Below are positions 10,331 through 18,614 of a stretch of 64,000 nucleotides of DNA, piece by piece (positions within the stretch are counted from its first letter, which is position 1; each line of letters opens with the position of its first letter). The notes under the pieces are model-generated. The model was not told the DNA's origin. It did not search any database and saw only the letters and a program-made list of their open reading frames with translations. The position numbers and the translations under genes are program-made. Source of the DNA: Hanleya hanleyi (taxonomy: Eukaryota; Mollusca; Polyplacophora; Lepidopleurida; Hanleyidae); assembly GCA_036873755.1 (NCBI GenBank), contig JAVTVY010037230.1, forward strand, positions 1 to 64,000. Direction: 5' to 3'.

Positions 10331-10736
10331 AATTATCTTTTCCGAAAGAGAACTGCTAATCACGCACAAAATTAAAAAACGAAATCCCCACACCTTATAA
10401 CCCCTGTGTTCATTCAAAATAAAATCCCCGTTATTCATTCGGGCTATTTGATCAAAAATAAATTACCCATTATTCGGGGTTATGTCCCCCGGTTGAAAAA
10501 AAAAATAACAATCCGTTATCGCGCAGATTGTTTATTAATTAATGGGGGCAAAAAAGAAAAAAAATCCTGTGTTTGATATATGTGATAGAGATCAGTTCTG
10601 ACAAGAACTTTTTTCATATAGGCCAGGGATTGTTTTTTTGAATGTAGTTTGCTAATTAAAAAAGGAGTAATGTAGGACATCTGTGCGTTAAATTGATGTG
10701 CTAGTTAAGAAGTATCCTCCCTCGGAAGGAATGGTT
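10331..10736. other. Spacer between convergent accessory genes
   Basis: Low-complexity, AT-rich sequence with short direct repeats around ATTATTCGGGG at 10430-10490. No gene is seen. Confidence 0.45.
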
Positions 10737-10752
10737 TGCCCTTAAAAGGGCA
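10737..10752 (-). terminator. Histone-type 3' stem-loop after the acidic-protein gene
   Basis: On the minus strand TGCCCT-TTTA-AGGGCA lies 44 nt past the stop, followed by AACCA. Downstream GAGGGAGGATACTTCTT aligns with the sequence after the RING gene 1 loop. An AATAAA lies shortly before it, so either 3'-end pathway is possible. Confidence 0.55.
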
Positions 10753-10795
10753 GTTTATTATTTTAACGTCTTTTTATTGACGATGGAAGTAAGCC

Positions 10796-11506
10796 CTACT
10801 TCTCCTTGGTTGTCCGGTGGCTCACGTAATGGCTGATGGGGAAATATCTGTAGGGGCTGATGCCATCCTCGTCTATATCAGCATCCAGGGGCTGCCCGTC
10901 TCTGAACCGGGCAGCCGAGATGGTCGGTGGCGGTTGTTCATAGACTATCTCAGGGGTGTCATCAGCATCATCCAGTAGACAGGAGGGAAGATCTTCTAGC
11001 GGAAAAATATCCTCATCCAGGCTGGCCGAAAGATCGGGGAAAATCATAGGGGTGTCGGTGTCTTCATCGAGGCAGGGAAGATCTTCTAGGGACAGAGGAG
11101 GGGTTGTTATTTCCTCTGTTGTCTCTTCCTCTGTTGTCTCTTCCTCCTCTTCCGCCCTTGACACTGTACACGATGGTGGTGTTCTCCTTGGTGGTGGCGA
11201 AATGTCCAGTACTTCGTTACACGTTAAAATATCGAAGACATGATGTTCGGGCACTGTGGTTGCTGCTTGGCCAGGAGGACTGGGATGCATTGCATGCATG
11301 ACTTGATAGAGTTGATCAAACCAGTCCTCCTGGCTGATGGTGGAATGTGCGGCAGCCAACAGTGCCCGCACATTGTTGGATGTGGTATCTCCGCCCTCAT
11401 CTTCATTCAGTAAATTGGCTCGCCATCCTCTAAATTCATCCCGCCAAAATCTCCGAATATATTGCCGCATCACACGTTCTTTTCTTTGTGTTAATCTGGA
11501 ACTCAT
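10796..11506 (-). CDS. Acidic protein of unknown function
   Basis: 236 aa from ATG 11506, chosen because the TATA box lies about 57 nt upstream; an in-frame extension to 11659 would start above the promoter. Residues 1-30 are basic and helical (RLTQRKERVMRQYIRRFWRD). A predicted helical segment around EDWFDQLYQVMHAM follows. From about 105 on the protein is rich in Glu, Asp, Thr and Pro, including runs of EEE and TTEEE. I do not recognise the family. The layout (basic head, acidic tail) would suit a nuclear regulator. It shares the stem-loop 3' end with both RING genes, so the three probably form one expression class. Confidence 0.6.
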   Translation of the reverse strand: MSSRLTQRKERVMRQYIRRFWRDEFRGWRANLLNEDEGGDTTSNNVRALLAAAHSTISQEDWFDQLYQVMHAMHPSPPGQAATTVPEHHVFDILTCNEVLDISPPPRRTPPSCTVSRAEEEEETTEEETTEEITTPPLSLEDLPCLDEDTDTPMIFPDLSASLDEDIFPLEDLPSCLLDDADDTPEIVYEQPPPTISAARFRDGQPLDADIDEDGISPYRYFPISHYVSHRTTKEK

Positions 11507-11562
11507 CTTGGCTGTGTATGTTGCACTCTGAAAAATTTTATGATAATCATATTGAAGAGGCG

Positions 11563-11572
11563 CCACTATATA
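11563..11572 (-). promoter_or_regulatory. TATA box of the acidic-protein gene
   Basis: TTTATATATAG on the minus strand; it sets the start at 11506 rather than further upstream. Confidence 0.6.
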
Positions 11573-11579
11573 TAAACAA

Positions 11580-12557
11580 GACGCGGACGTCAGCGAAACC
11601 GTGTAGGCAGCCAAAAAGATTCTGGGAACCTTTGAAAATTCGGTGTGTTTCCTTCTCAATTATAAATGCCTGTTATTTTTACAATACAGCTCACCGCTCA
11701 TAGAATTTTTAGTTCCAATTCATCTCACATAAATCAAGGACTCGTATTAAAAATTTCAGCCGTCTACCCTTTGACTACGTCCTGATTTTTAATTTTTTAC
11801 CGAGTTTTCGAGCCGTAATCTTGGAATACGAAAATACAGAAAACCCGCCTCATTAAAAATAAATGAATGTTCTGGATTAAAAATAGAGCAAGTCTATCAC
11901 TTAGCAATCGGTACGCGAGCCCTGAAAATTCCAGCTCGTTTCGATCATGAAAACTGTAGCAAATCAAGAAAACAGTGCCTTCATTTACGGGAAGAACGCA
12001 CATTTCTACGCAGTTGGCGGGTCAAATTTCGCGCCGACGGAGTTGCGGCAGAGACAACGGAGTTGCGGCCCCTTGCTTAAAATGGAAAAGTGCATTTTTA
12101 CCAATTTATGCTGTTTGATAATTTATTTAAATGTGTTTGTCGTATGAATACCATTGTTTTATTAAGGTAATATTATGAAAAGGATGTGGGCTACCTATTC
12201 CAGTCATTGATTCCGTGAATTAACGGTGCCTTAAATTTATAAGCTGTATCATGCGTACTAGGGGGTACCCGATTATTTAAAAAAACCCTTCACATTCCTA
12301 GAGCCTCTATTACCTATATACTATGTCTTGGCAAGCCTCGGGTTTCACTATTTCAGAGTACTAGGGATGGTTCTGATAATTATTAAGACTTGAAATTCTA
12401 GTCCAGCCATGCACTAAATTTATTTTTTATCCTCGTATGAGTCCAGACTATTAATTTATCCACTCGGGGAGCGTCTAAAAAAATAATGGCAATGTTAAAT
12501 TAATTTCCCAGGGTATTTTTTTATTTTAACACCATGAAAAATTAGCCAGAATCGATC
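11580..12557. other. Long intergenic spacer inside element 1
   Basis: About 1 kb of mixed AT-rich sequence. It holds a short direct repeat (ACGGAGTTGCGGC) at 12039-12069. No gene, RNA or hairpin of note is found. Confidence 0.45.
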
Positions 12558-12567
12558 TATATATAAA
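12558..12567 (+). promoter_or_regulatory. TATA box of PC4-like gene A
   Basis: TATATATAAA, 34 nt before ATG 12601. Confidence 0.65.
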
Positions 12568-12600
12568 TTTTTGTCGGGCTAGTATTTTTTGTCATTCTTC

Positions 12601-13302
12601 ATGATGGCATCACCGGGCAAAGAGCTCGCGTTATTTCAAGTGACGTCGAAAGTAATTCTTATCGTGTACGAGCATGAATTGCACCTTATCGAGGAGCATC
12701 CGATCGAAGTGAAATTAACTTTAAGCCTGGCCGGGTGGATGCAATTGACACGTGTGTTACAAAGCCAAGAACCCGAAGTCGATTTTTTGCCTGTCGGTGA
12801 CGATGTGTACCTGCGGAGGAGTAGAGAGGATTCATTTTTTCCACGGTTAGAACAGTGTCGCGGTAGCGGTATTGTGCTTTGGCCAGCATTATGGGCGGCA
12901 CTGAAAGCTATGATTACCGAAGTTGATGCCGTACTCTACCCGGAAACCCAATCCATCATAACCCGCACGCTCACCTCGGGTTGTACCATAATAATATACG
13001 CTGATCGCATCGACCTGATTGATGATGATTCGCGCTGCTGGTGCGTACCTGAACCCGCGCGTATCACATTATCGCTCGAAGGCTGGACTACCTTAAAACG
13101 TGTGTTATTCGGTCATTTAGATGGAAATAGTATTTACCTGGATCACGATGTATACATTTTTCGCGGCCCTTATTTTGCCCGATTGATTTCTCTCCAACGA
13201 GGCGGATTTACGTTGGATCCCGATCTGTGGACGGGTTTGCAAAAAATAGTTCCCGTGGTCGATAAAGTATTCTCTGCACACGACCCGCCTCTCACAGAAT
13301 AG
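12601..13302 (+). CDS. PC4-like multi-repeat protein A
   Basis: 233 aa from ATG 12601 (a second ATG follows at once). The whole protein consists of about four PC4-like half-domains. Each has beta strands ending in a hydrophobic-basic segment, then L-x-W-x-x-L and a helix: LSLAGWMQLTRVL, LWPALWAALKAMI, LSLEGWTTLKRVL and LDPDLWTGLQKIV. Single PC4 domains bind single-stranded DNA as dimers, so a chain of four could form two intramolecular dimers. Roles in replication or transcription of the element are plausible. The gene follows its own TATA box and is followed after 60 nt by a paralogue. Confidence 0.65.
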   Translation: MMASPGKELALFQVTSKVILIVYEHELHLIEEHPIEVKLTLSLAGWMQLTRVLQSQEPEVDFLPVGDDVYLRRSREDSFFPRLEQCRGSGIVLWPALWAALKAMITEVDAVLYPETQSIITRTLTSGCTIIIYADRIDLIDDDSRCWCVPEPARITLSLEGWTTLKRVLFGHLDGNSIYLDHDVYIFRGPYFARLISLQRGGFTLDPDLWTGLQKIVPVVDKVFSAHDPPLTE

Positions 13303-13306
13303 AGCC

Positions 13307-13314
13307 TATAAATA
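13307..13314 (+). promoter_or_regulatory. TATA box of PC4-like gene B
   Basis: TATAAATA starts 5 nt after the stop of gene A and 55 nt before ATG 13362. Confidence 0.7.
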
Positions 13315-13361
13315 CCAGGGAAAGAGACAGAGTGTGTATCAGTTGGACATTGAGAGCAAGC

Positions 13362-13940
13362 ATGTCGCTACCACTACGAGCCATTTTGCCTCTTACACCG
13401 AGTGTACGGTTATACGTTTATGCAGATAAAGTCAAACTGGCGAAAGACGCTCTAGCTATTTACTGGACGCCCGCGGAATCGCTATGGAATCCCGTGACAC
13501 TACAGCGTGATGGGTGGAATAAATTTAAACGCGTGTTGAGCGGAGAATTAGATGGAGAGGTGGTTCACCTGGATAATGCCATGTACGTGTATACCCTACC
13601 ACCCCTGTGCATACGTGTGGGCCGCTACAAAGATACGCGCAGTATCAGCCTAACTCCCGCTCTGTGGGAAGCCTTGAAGAAAATAATGCCTATTGTCGAT
13701 CAGTTATTATCACCGGACGATCGATCCCCTGAACAATTAGCGTGGGTTCGTGCTATAGAAGACGCGTTCGCTGAACCGCATGAAAGACTACATCAGGCAG
13801 AATTTTGTTTCTGTAAACCAGCTACTACTACTGCCGGGAAAAAAAGGCCTATATGTAAAGAATGCACAGCGGCTAGAGGGTCAGTATCATCCCGGGAAGA
13901 GATCGACACGGACGGGCGCGAACGAAGGAAAAGTGTGTGA
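13362..13940 (+). CDS. PC4-like repeat protein B with Cys motif tail
   Basis: 192 aa. Two PC4-like half-domains are visible (LQRDGWNKFKRVLSGELDG and LTPALWEALKKIMP), homologous to gene A and to the C-terminal half of the CARD protein. The tail has a CFCK and CKEC pair about 19 residues apart that could bind zinc, then a basic end. Its TGA overlaps the integrase ATG (TGATG). A degenerate piece of the same gene survives at 44560-44665 in element 2, so the gene belongs to the lineage and was not picked up only by element 1. Confidence 0.65.
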   Translation: MSLPLRAILPLTPSVRLYVYADKVKLAKDALAIYWTPAESLWNPVTLQRDGWNKFKRVLSGELDGEVVHLDNAMYVYTLPPLCIRVGRYKDTRSISLTPALWEALKKIMPIVDQLLSPDDRSPEQLAWVRAIEDAFAEPHERLHQAEFCFCKPATTTAGKKRPICKECTAARGSVSSREEIDTDGRERRKSV

Positions 13941-15028
13941 TGCGGCGGTCGGGGAAAAAAAAGGAGACGTCTATTAACAAAGTATTAACTGATTTGTATT
14001 ATAATCCGACGAGTGCAGCTGCCTATAGTGGTGTGGGGGCATTGACTCGAGCGGCCCAAGGCATTAGTCGAAGTGAAGTTCGAGACTGGTTAAAAACTCA
14101 GGATACGTATAGTTTGCATCGAGCGGCCCGACGTCATTTTCGTCGTAACCGGGTCATCGTGGGAGGGATAGACGCGCAATGGCAAGCGGATTTAGTCGAC
14201 ATGAGTCGATTTGCACCTCAGAATGATGGACACCGGTACATATTGACCTGTATCGATATTCTATCCAAATATGCCTGGGTCCTGCCCGTGCGTACCAAAA
14301 CAGGAGAGAATCTCATAGCCGCGTTTCAGCAGATTTTCAAGACGGGGCGCAAACCTCTTTATTTACAAACAGATGAAGGCACAGAATTTCTCAACCGACC
14401 CTTTCAAGCCTTTCTTAAGAAAAAGAAGGTATTTTTTTTTCACACGTACAATGACACGAAAGCATCGGTAGTGGAACGCTTTAATCGCACCTTCAAAGGA
14501 CGCATGTACAAATATTTTACGGCTCAAAACACACGACGCTACCTGGATGTACTGCCTCAACTAGTCCAAGGCTACAATAGGGCCTATCATCGCAGTATTC
14601 AGCGAGCGCCCCGTACTGTGACAGAAGGCAACGAACACCAAGTACGTGCTACGCTGTACTCCTCCAGTCCACCCTTGACGGCACCCCGTTACAAACGGGG
14701 CGATGTAGTGCGGATCAGTAAAGTGAAAGGACAATTTGAAAAGAGTTATTTACCGAACTGGAGTGATGAACATTTTGTCATCGTGCGCCATAAACCTCGA
14801 CAACCCCACGTCTATCAACTGGAAGATCTACAAGGAGAGAGACTGCAAGGCACGTTTTACGAGGCAGAATTACAACCCATAGTGAAAACACCGAAAGACT
14901 ACTACACGGTGGAAAAGATTTTGAAAACGGAACGTCGACGTGGGATTCCCTATCATTTCGTCAAATGGCAAGGCTGGCCTCGTTCGTTTAATTCCTGGGT
15001 ATCCGACCGTGACATGAAACGTCTATAA
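13940..15028 (+). CDS. INT: Polinton integrase (retroviral type, with chromodomain)
   Basis: 362 aa. The core shows the DDE triad: Asp in WQADLVDM, Asp in LQTDEGTEF and Glu in ASVVERFNRT. The N-terminal part (YNPTSAAAYSGV...) is the usual Polinton leader. The C-terminal 45 residues (YTVEKILKTERRRG, then FVKWQGW and W at the end) form a chromodomain, which in related elements steers integration to marked chromatin. The enzyme inserts the linear element and makes the 6-bp duplication seen at the ends. It starts inside the stop of PC4-like gene B. The frame is intact and all catalytic residues are present. Confidence 0.93.
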   Translation: MRRSGKKKETSINKVLTDLYYNPTSAAAYSGVGALTRAAQGISRSEVRDWLKTQDTYSLHRAARRHFRRNRVIVGGIDAQWQADLVDMSRFAPQNDGHRYILTCIDILSKYAWVLPVRTKTGENLIAAFQQIFKTGRKPLYLQTDEGTEFLNRPFQAFLKKKKVFFFHTYNDTKASVVERFNRTFKGRMYKYFTAQNTRRYLDVLPQLVQGYNRAYHRSIQRAPRTVTEGNEHQVRATLYSSSPPLTAPRYKRGDVVRISKVKGQFEKSYLPNWSDEHFVIVRHKPRQPHVYQLEDLQGERLQGTFYEAELQPIVKTPKDYYTVEKILKTERRRGIPYHFVKWQGWPRSFNSWVSDRDMKRL

Positions 15029-15031
15029 ATT
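15024..15031 (+). promoter_or_regulatory. TATA box of the membrane-protein gene
   Basis: TATAAATT overlaps the integrase stop codon, 49 nt before ATG 15073. It is the only clear promoter ahead of the next four genes. Confidence 0.6.
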
Positions 15032-15072
15032 CTAACGCCTATCACCACCCGCCTTCAGTATAGATTTGTACC

Positions 15073-15561
15073 ATGGATAGTACACGTCTACCCTTACTGT
15101 TAAGAACTCGAAAAGCACAAGTCGGTACTGTGTTGTGTCTAGTCGTGGTGCTGGGTACGTTATTTACCGGTGTGTTCTACGATTTGGCGACCGTGATATC
15201 CTGTTACAACAACCTGCGTTCTCCGTCACCCACCACCACGACCCCACTGCCTACACCAGTCCAGCAGACGTCAAGGGTCCGTCACGTCTCCACGCAGACA
15301 CCCATCCCATCGTCTACTCCAGCCATCACGTTACCCCGCTACATCCAGCCCACAACGATCCGTACTACCACTCCATCATCATCATCCCTGAGAAGCGAGC
15401 CTTCCACTCTACCCTCTAGTACTACTACTACCACGCCGCTCAACAGTTTTGAAGTGGATGGCCGTGCATCACCCCGTTTACCCCGACAACGGTATCCCTT
15501 CGAGTACTATCCCCTGCGCCAGCCCCGACAACTGACTTCTAAACGTCAAATCATCCCCTAA
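15073..15561 (+). CDS. Single-pass membrane protein with Thr/Ser/Pro stalk
   Basis: 162 aa. Residues 16-42 form one hydrophobic span (VGTVLCLVVVLGTLFTGVFY). The rest is a mucin-like Thr/Ser/Pro stalk ending in a basic, tyrosine-containing tail. With the short Arg-rich N-terminus the likely topology is a signal anchor with the stalk outside, heavily O-glycosylated. The start lies 49 nt after a TATA box. A stalk of the same composition precedes the ATPase in element 2, so the position is conserved. It could be a virion-surface or receptor-binding protein; no enzymatic motif is present. Confidence 0.6.
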   Translation: MDSTRLPLLLRTRKAQVGTVLCLVVVLGTLFTGVFYDLATVISCYNNLRSPSPTTTTPLPTPVQQTSRVRHVSTQTPIPSSTPAITLPRYIQPTTIRTTTPSSSSLRSEPSTLPSSTTTTTPLNSFEVDGRASPRLPRQRYPFEYYPLRQPRQLTSKRQIIP

Positions 15562-15567
15562 AAGAAA

Positions 15568-16182
15568 ATGGACCCACGATGGCAGCATCCATTCACGTGC
15601 CTCATCGCTGGACCGACCGGGTCGGGAAAATCACACTTTGTTCAACGTCTCATCCAACACGGGTCAGCCCTGATTTCACCGCCTCTAGCGCGTATCCTGT
15701 GGTGTTATGGCGCTTGGCAGCCCGCGTATGAGGCACTGGCCCGTGTCCCCGGACTCACCTTAGTGGAAGGCTTACCCCCTGAAGAACTACCCCCAGACAC
15801 CTTAGTGGTGGTGGACGATCTCATGACGGAAACGGATAGTCGAATCACCCGGCTCTTTACCAAAGGCAGCCATCATCGTCGGTTGAGCATCATTTACATC
15901 GTACAGAATCTCTTCAGTAAAAACAAAGAACACCGGAACATTAGTTTGAATGCTCAGTATGTGGTGTTATTCAAAAACCCCAGAGACGCGTCACAAATTA
16001 TCCACCTAGCTCAACAGATGTACCCTAAAAACACGGCCTTTGTACGAGAAGCCTTTGACGATGCCACCCAACCTGCGCATGGCTATCTCCTCATCGACTT
16101 GAAACAAGACACGCCCCAACCCCTGCGATTGCGTACCCTGATTTTTCCCGGTGAACTACAGACGGTGTACACCCCCAAATGA
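15568..16182 (+). CDS. ATP: Genome-packaging ATPase (FtsK/HerA superfamily)
   Basis: 204 aa. Walker A is AGPTGSGKSHF near residue 12; Walker B is TLVVVDDLM near 75. The sensor region SIIYIVQNLFSKNKEHRNIS is diagnostic for the A32-like packaging ATPases of Polintons, virophages and adenovirus-like viruses. The protein pumps the genome into the capsid. It starts 6 nt after the membrane-protein stop, without its own TATA box. A paralogue with the same motifs sits at 43568-44176. Confidence 0.93.
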   Translation: MDPRWQHPFTCLIAGPTGSGKSHFVQRLIQHGSALISPPLARILWCYGAWQPAYEALARVPGLTLVEGLPPEELPPDTLVVVDDLMTETDSRITRLFTKGSHHRRLSIIYIVQNLFSKNKEHRNISLNAQYVVLFKNPRDASQIIHLAQQMYPKNTAFVREAFDDATQPAHGYLLIDLKQDTPQPLRLRTLIFPGELQTVYTPK

Positions 16183-16237
16183 GTAAAGAAGAGGATAAAA
16201 GAAGAAGACAACGGTCGCTAGCCTTCATTTCCTCAAC

Positions 16238-16578
16238 ATGTCTGCACGCGTACGCAAGCACGCGCCCGCTCTGCGGGTATTACGCAGCGCGCCCCCGGAA
16301 GTGGGCCGGGCCCTGGTGCGCGGCGCGGATCCCGACTTGGTCCGGTGTTTGTGTGAAGTCGCCCATAATGTATTAAAAGGCAATGTTCCCCTCAGTCCTC
16401 TGCAGAAGGGAAATTGCAACGGCACAAGGCAGGTCTCCGAACGTTGGTCAAGAAAACGGGCAGTGTCAAGAAAAAGAAACAGGTGTTACAGCGAGGTGGA
16501 TTTCTCGGCGCACTCCTCGCTCCCTTAGCCGCTACTGTACTAGGCCCGTTACTCGGTTCCATCTTGGGAGGACGCTAA
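16238..16578 (+). pseudogene. Small virion-associated protein (one-base frameshift)
   Basis: It begins MSARVRKHAPALRVLRSAPP and continues with the CLCEV and LKGNVPLSPLQK motifs common to this Polinton/adintovirus gene. After about 57 codons the frame shifts. The expected Lys/Arg-rich middle and Gly-rich hydrophobic tail (PLAATVLGPLLGSILGG) continue one frame over to the stop at 16576-16578. Compared with the intact copy at 43048-43410, a run of three G at 16408-16410 is one base short. A hydrophobic glycine-rich end suggests capsid-internal membrane activity, as in adenovirus protein VI, but that is inference. Confidence 0.65.
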
Positions 16579-17352
16579 ATGGAGCATACGAAAAAAATGA
16601 TGCTGGTCGAACCTCGACTGTTACAGAGTTTACAATCTCCCTATCCCGTCCCGGCCACCGTGCAACAACTCCAGTCTTTGGATGAAGAAATGAATAATAT
16701 ACTCCAACGTCGACTCCCCGATCACGAGAAAATTCAACTCTACCATCATACGCTGAACCAGTACCAGACGTTTATGGATCAATATAGAGGAGGCGGAAGT
16801 AGTACTAGTACGCCACCACCACCTCCCACCACCACCACGCCTACCCCACTCCCACCGTCATCCTCGGCCTCCCCTGAACTGGAACAGGAAGTGTTGGCCA
16901 GTGTGCCTAAAGCCTTCAAGACCAAGGCGCGTTTATTGTTGGAGCGGGTGAAACAGCATGCCGATATGGGTTGGAACAATGAAGGAAAATTACTGATTCG
17001 CAACCAAGTGGTACCGGGGTCTCATATGACCGATTTGATCAACGATATGGTGCGTTCTCGCAAACACTCTAATCCCCCGGGCTGGGAAGCCTTTGCTCAG
17101 GCGTTAAAAGACACACACATCCCTCAAGAATTGGTAGGCAATCGTGAACGCTGGAAGTGGATGCAAGCCCCCTCATCTCGACGTCTCCCCACTACCCAGG
17201 AACGTGAATGGCAACCGCAGACACCGCCCAAAACACCCTCACGGCAAAAAATACGGCGATTTCACCCCTATGCCTCCCCTAGAGCGACCCTACCACAGCC
17301 ACGACGATCACGACGCCGAGTTAAGGCACCCAAGGTCTGGGAATCTTTATAA
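16579..17352 (+). CDS. Conserved Polinton virion-region protein, Pro-rich
   Basis: 257 aa, starting directly after the preceding stop (TAAATG). An N-terminal helical part (LVEPRLLQSLQSPYPVP, then LDEEMNNILQRRLPDHEKI) is followed by a low-complexity Ser/Thr/Pro linker. A second conserved block is ELEQEVLASVPKAFKTKARL through LIRNQVVPGSHMTDLINDMV. The C-terminus is basic and Pro/Arg-rich. The paralogue at 42275-43051 shares all blocks. The family is common in Polintons but its function is unknown to me. Its place among capsid genes and its basic tail suggest a structural or DNA-associated role. Confidence 0.7.
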   Translation: MEHTKKMMLVEPRLLQSLQSPYPVPATVQQLQSLDEEMNNILQRRLPDHEKIQLYHHTLNQYQTFMDQYRGGGSSTSTPPPPPTTTTPTPLPPSSSASPELEQEVLASVPKAFKTKARLLLERVKQHADMGWNNEGKLLIRNQVVPGSHMTDLINDMVRSRKHSNPPGWEAFAQALKDTHIPQELVGNRERWKWMQAPSSRRLPTTQEREWQPQTPPKTPSRQKIRRFHPYASPRATLPQPRRSRRRVKAPKVWESL

Positions 17353-17354
17353 AA
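17348..17354 (+). promoter_or_regulatory. TATA box of the penton-like gene
   Basis: TATAAAA overlaps the previous stop codon, 36 nt before ATG 17390. Confidence 0.65.
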
Positions 17355-17389
17355 CACGGTGCAGAAGCCAGAACAACTCAGTCGTCATC

Positions 17390-18178
17390 ATGTTTTACCT
17401 GACGTTGCCCAGTAATAGTTCACTCGATGTGTTTCCTGACAACACCTTGACCAAGTATGTCACTCAATTACCTCAACCGTTACATTTACCCGGACGATGG
17501 GAATGTGGACTGGTGGAGATTCAATACCCTTACTCATGGTACAACGTACAAGACGGCGAAGTATGGTACGAAGTGACCTACGAAGATAGAATCTACAGAC
17601 TGATTCTCCCCCCAGGCCAATACGATACGCCGGCGAAGTTCATACAGGCTCTGAATGCCTTGATGAAGTACAAGACTCTAAAGCAGAGCGCGACAGATAT
17701 AACAACCGTGACAGCCTTGCGCTTCAAGAGAAACATAGCCTTCGATGTCAACGTACACAACGACAAGAGCTCTATCAGCCTCACCGAAAACGTGAACATA
17801 AGACTCAGTCCTACACTAACGCAAATGTTAAGGATGCCTTACAGCGTCGTCAGGGGTTCCACCATTGTCAACGGTACACATTTGATGGATATGAAAGTAG
17901 GTATGTACGGACTGTACGTCTACTCGGATGCCGTGGACAGCCATATTGTGGGTGATATGAACACACCTCTGTTACGGGTGGTACCCATTAGCCAGACGTA
18001 TGGCGAACAAGCCACCCACAGTTTCAACCCTATCATGTTCCTGCCCGTACGCCATACCGATATCGACACGATCACGGTGGATATAAGAGATGACACGGGA
18101 CGCCCGATCCCATTCGAACGAGGAAAAGTGGTGCTGACACTTGCTTTTCAACAAACCCGCTCTCCTCACTTCGTATAA
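17390..18178 (+). CDS. Minor capsid (penton-like) protein
   Basis: 262 aa, beginning MFYLTLPSNSSLDVFPDN, the conserved opening of Polinton minor capsid proteins. LPGRWECGLVEIQYPYSWYN and the C-terminal VDIRDDTGRPIPFERGKVVL block are strongly conserved in the copy at 41474-42241. These proteins have a single jelly-roll fold and fill the fivefold vertices. The start follows a TATA box; an upstream in-frame extension to 17144 runs inside the previous gene and is rejected. The stop is TAA, one base before the next ATG. Confidence 0.85.
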   Translation: MFYLTLPSNSSLDVFPDNTLTKYVTQLPQPLHLPGRWECGLVEIQYPYSWYNVQDGEVWYEVTYEDRIYRLILPPGQYDTPAKFIQALNALMKYKTLKQSATDITTVTALRFKRNIAFDVNVHNDKSSISLTENVNIRLSPTLTQMLRMPYSVVRGSTIVNGTHLMDMKVGMYGLYVYSDAVDSHIVGDMNTPLLRVVPISQTYGEQATHSFNPIMFLPVRHTDIDTITVDIRDDTGRPIPFERGKVVLTLAFQQTRSPHFV

Positions 18179-18179
18179 T

Positions 18180-18614
18180 ATGTACGTACCTTACCAGTGT
18201 CATACACCCAGCTATGCCGACTACTACAAGAAACAAACGGGAGGAAGCTTGCCCATGTTTAGTGGGGCACGCATGCAACGAGGTCACGGATTGGGAAACA
18301 TACTGGGCAGCATTGTGAAAACATTTTTACCCATGGTGACACGGGGTGTGAAAGCGGTGGAAAAACAAGCGGTACGCAGTGGATTGCGCGTGGCCGGTGA
18401 TGTGATGGAAGGCACAGCACCCCGACAAGCCTTCAAACGACGGGCTAAAGAAGCTGGGCGTGTGTTGATCGCCAAAGCCCTTAAAAGACAAACGCCGACA
18501 CCGCGAAGAGTCAGTCGACGGCCAACACACCAACGACGCACATCCCAGAGGAGAAGGACTAAGTCCCAGAAGAAAAAGAAGAGGAGTAGTAGTAGGAGAG
18601 ATATCTTCGCATAA
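18180..18614 (+). CDS. Basic virion core-like protein
   Basis: 144 aa. The N-terminus is Tyr-rich (MYVPYQCHTPSYADYYKK). The central block HGLGNILGSIVKTFLPMVTR, then VEKQAVRSG, is a hallmark of Polinton/adintovirus virion genes. The tail is almost pure Arg/Lys/Ser. A DNA-condensing or capsid-cement role like adenoviral core proteins is likely but not proven. The intact paralogue is at 41070-41474. The stop overlaps the major capsid start (TAATG). Confidence 0.7.
   Translation: MYVPYQCHTPSYADYYKKQTGGSLPMFSGARMQRGHGLGNILGSIVKTFLPMVTRGVKAVEKQAVRSGLRVAGDVMEGTAPRQAFKRRAKEAGRVLIAKALKRQTPTPRRVSRRPTHQRRTSQRRRTKSQKKKKRSSSRRDIFA

Noticed and set aside
17144..17389. N-terminal extension of the penton-like protein
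   Set aside because: It overlaps the preceding gene in another frame; conserved starts and the TATA box both indicate 17390.
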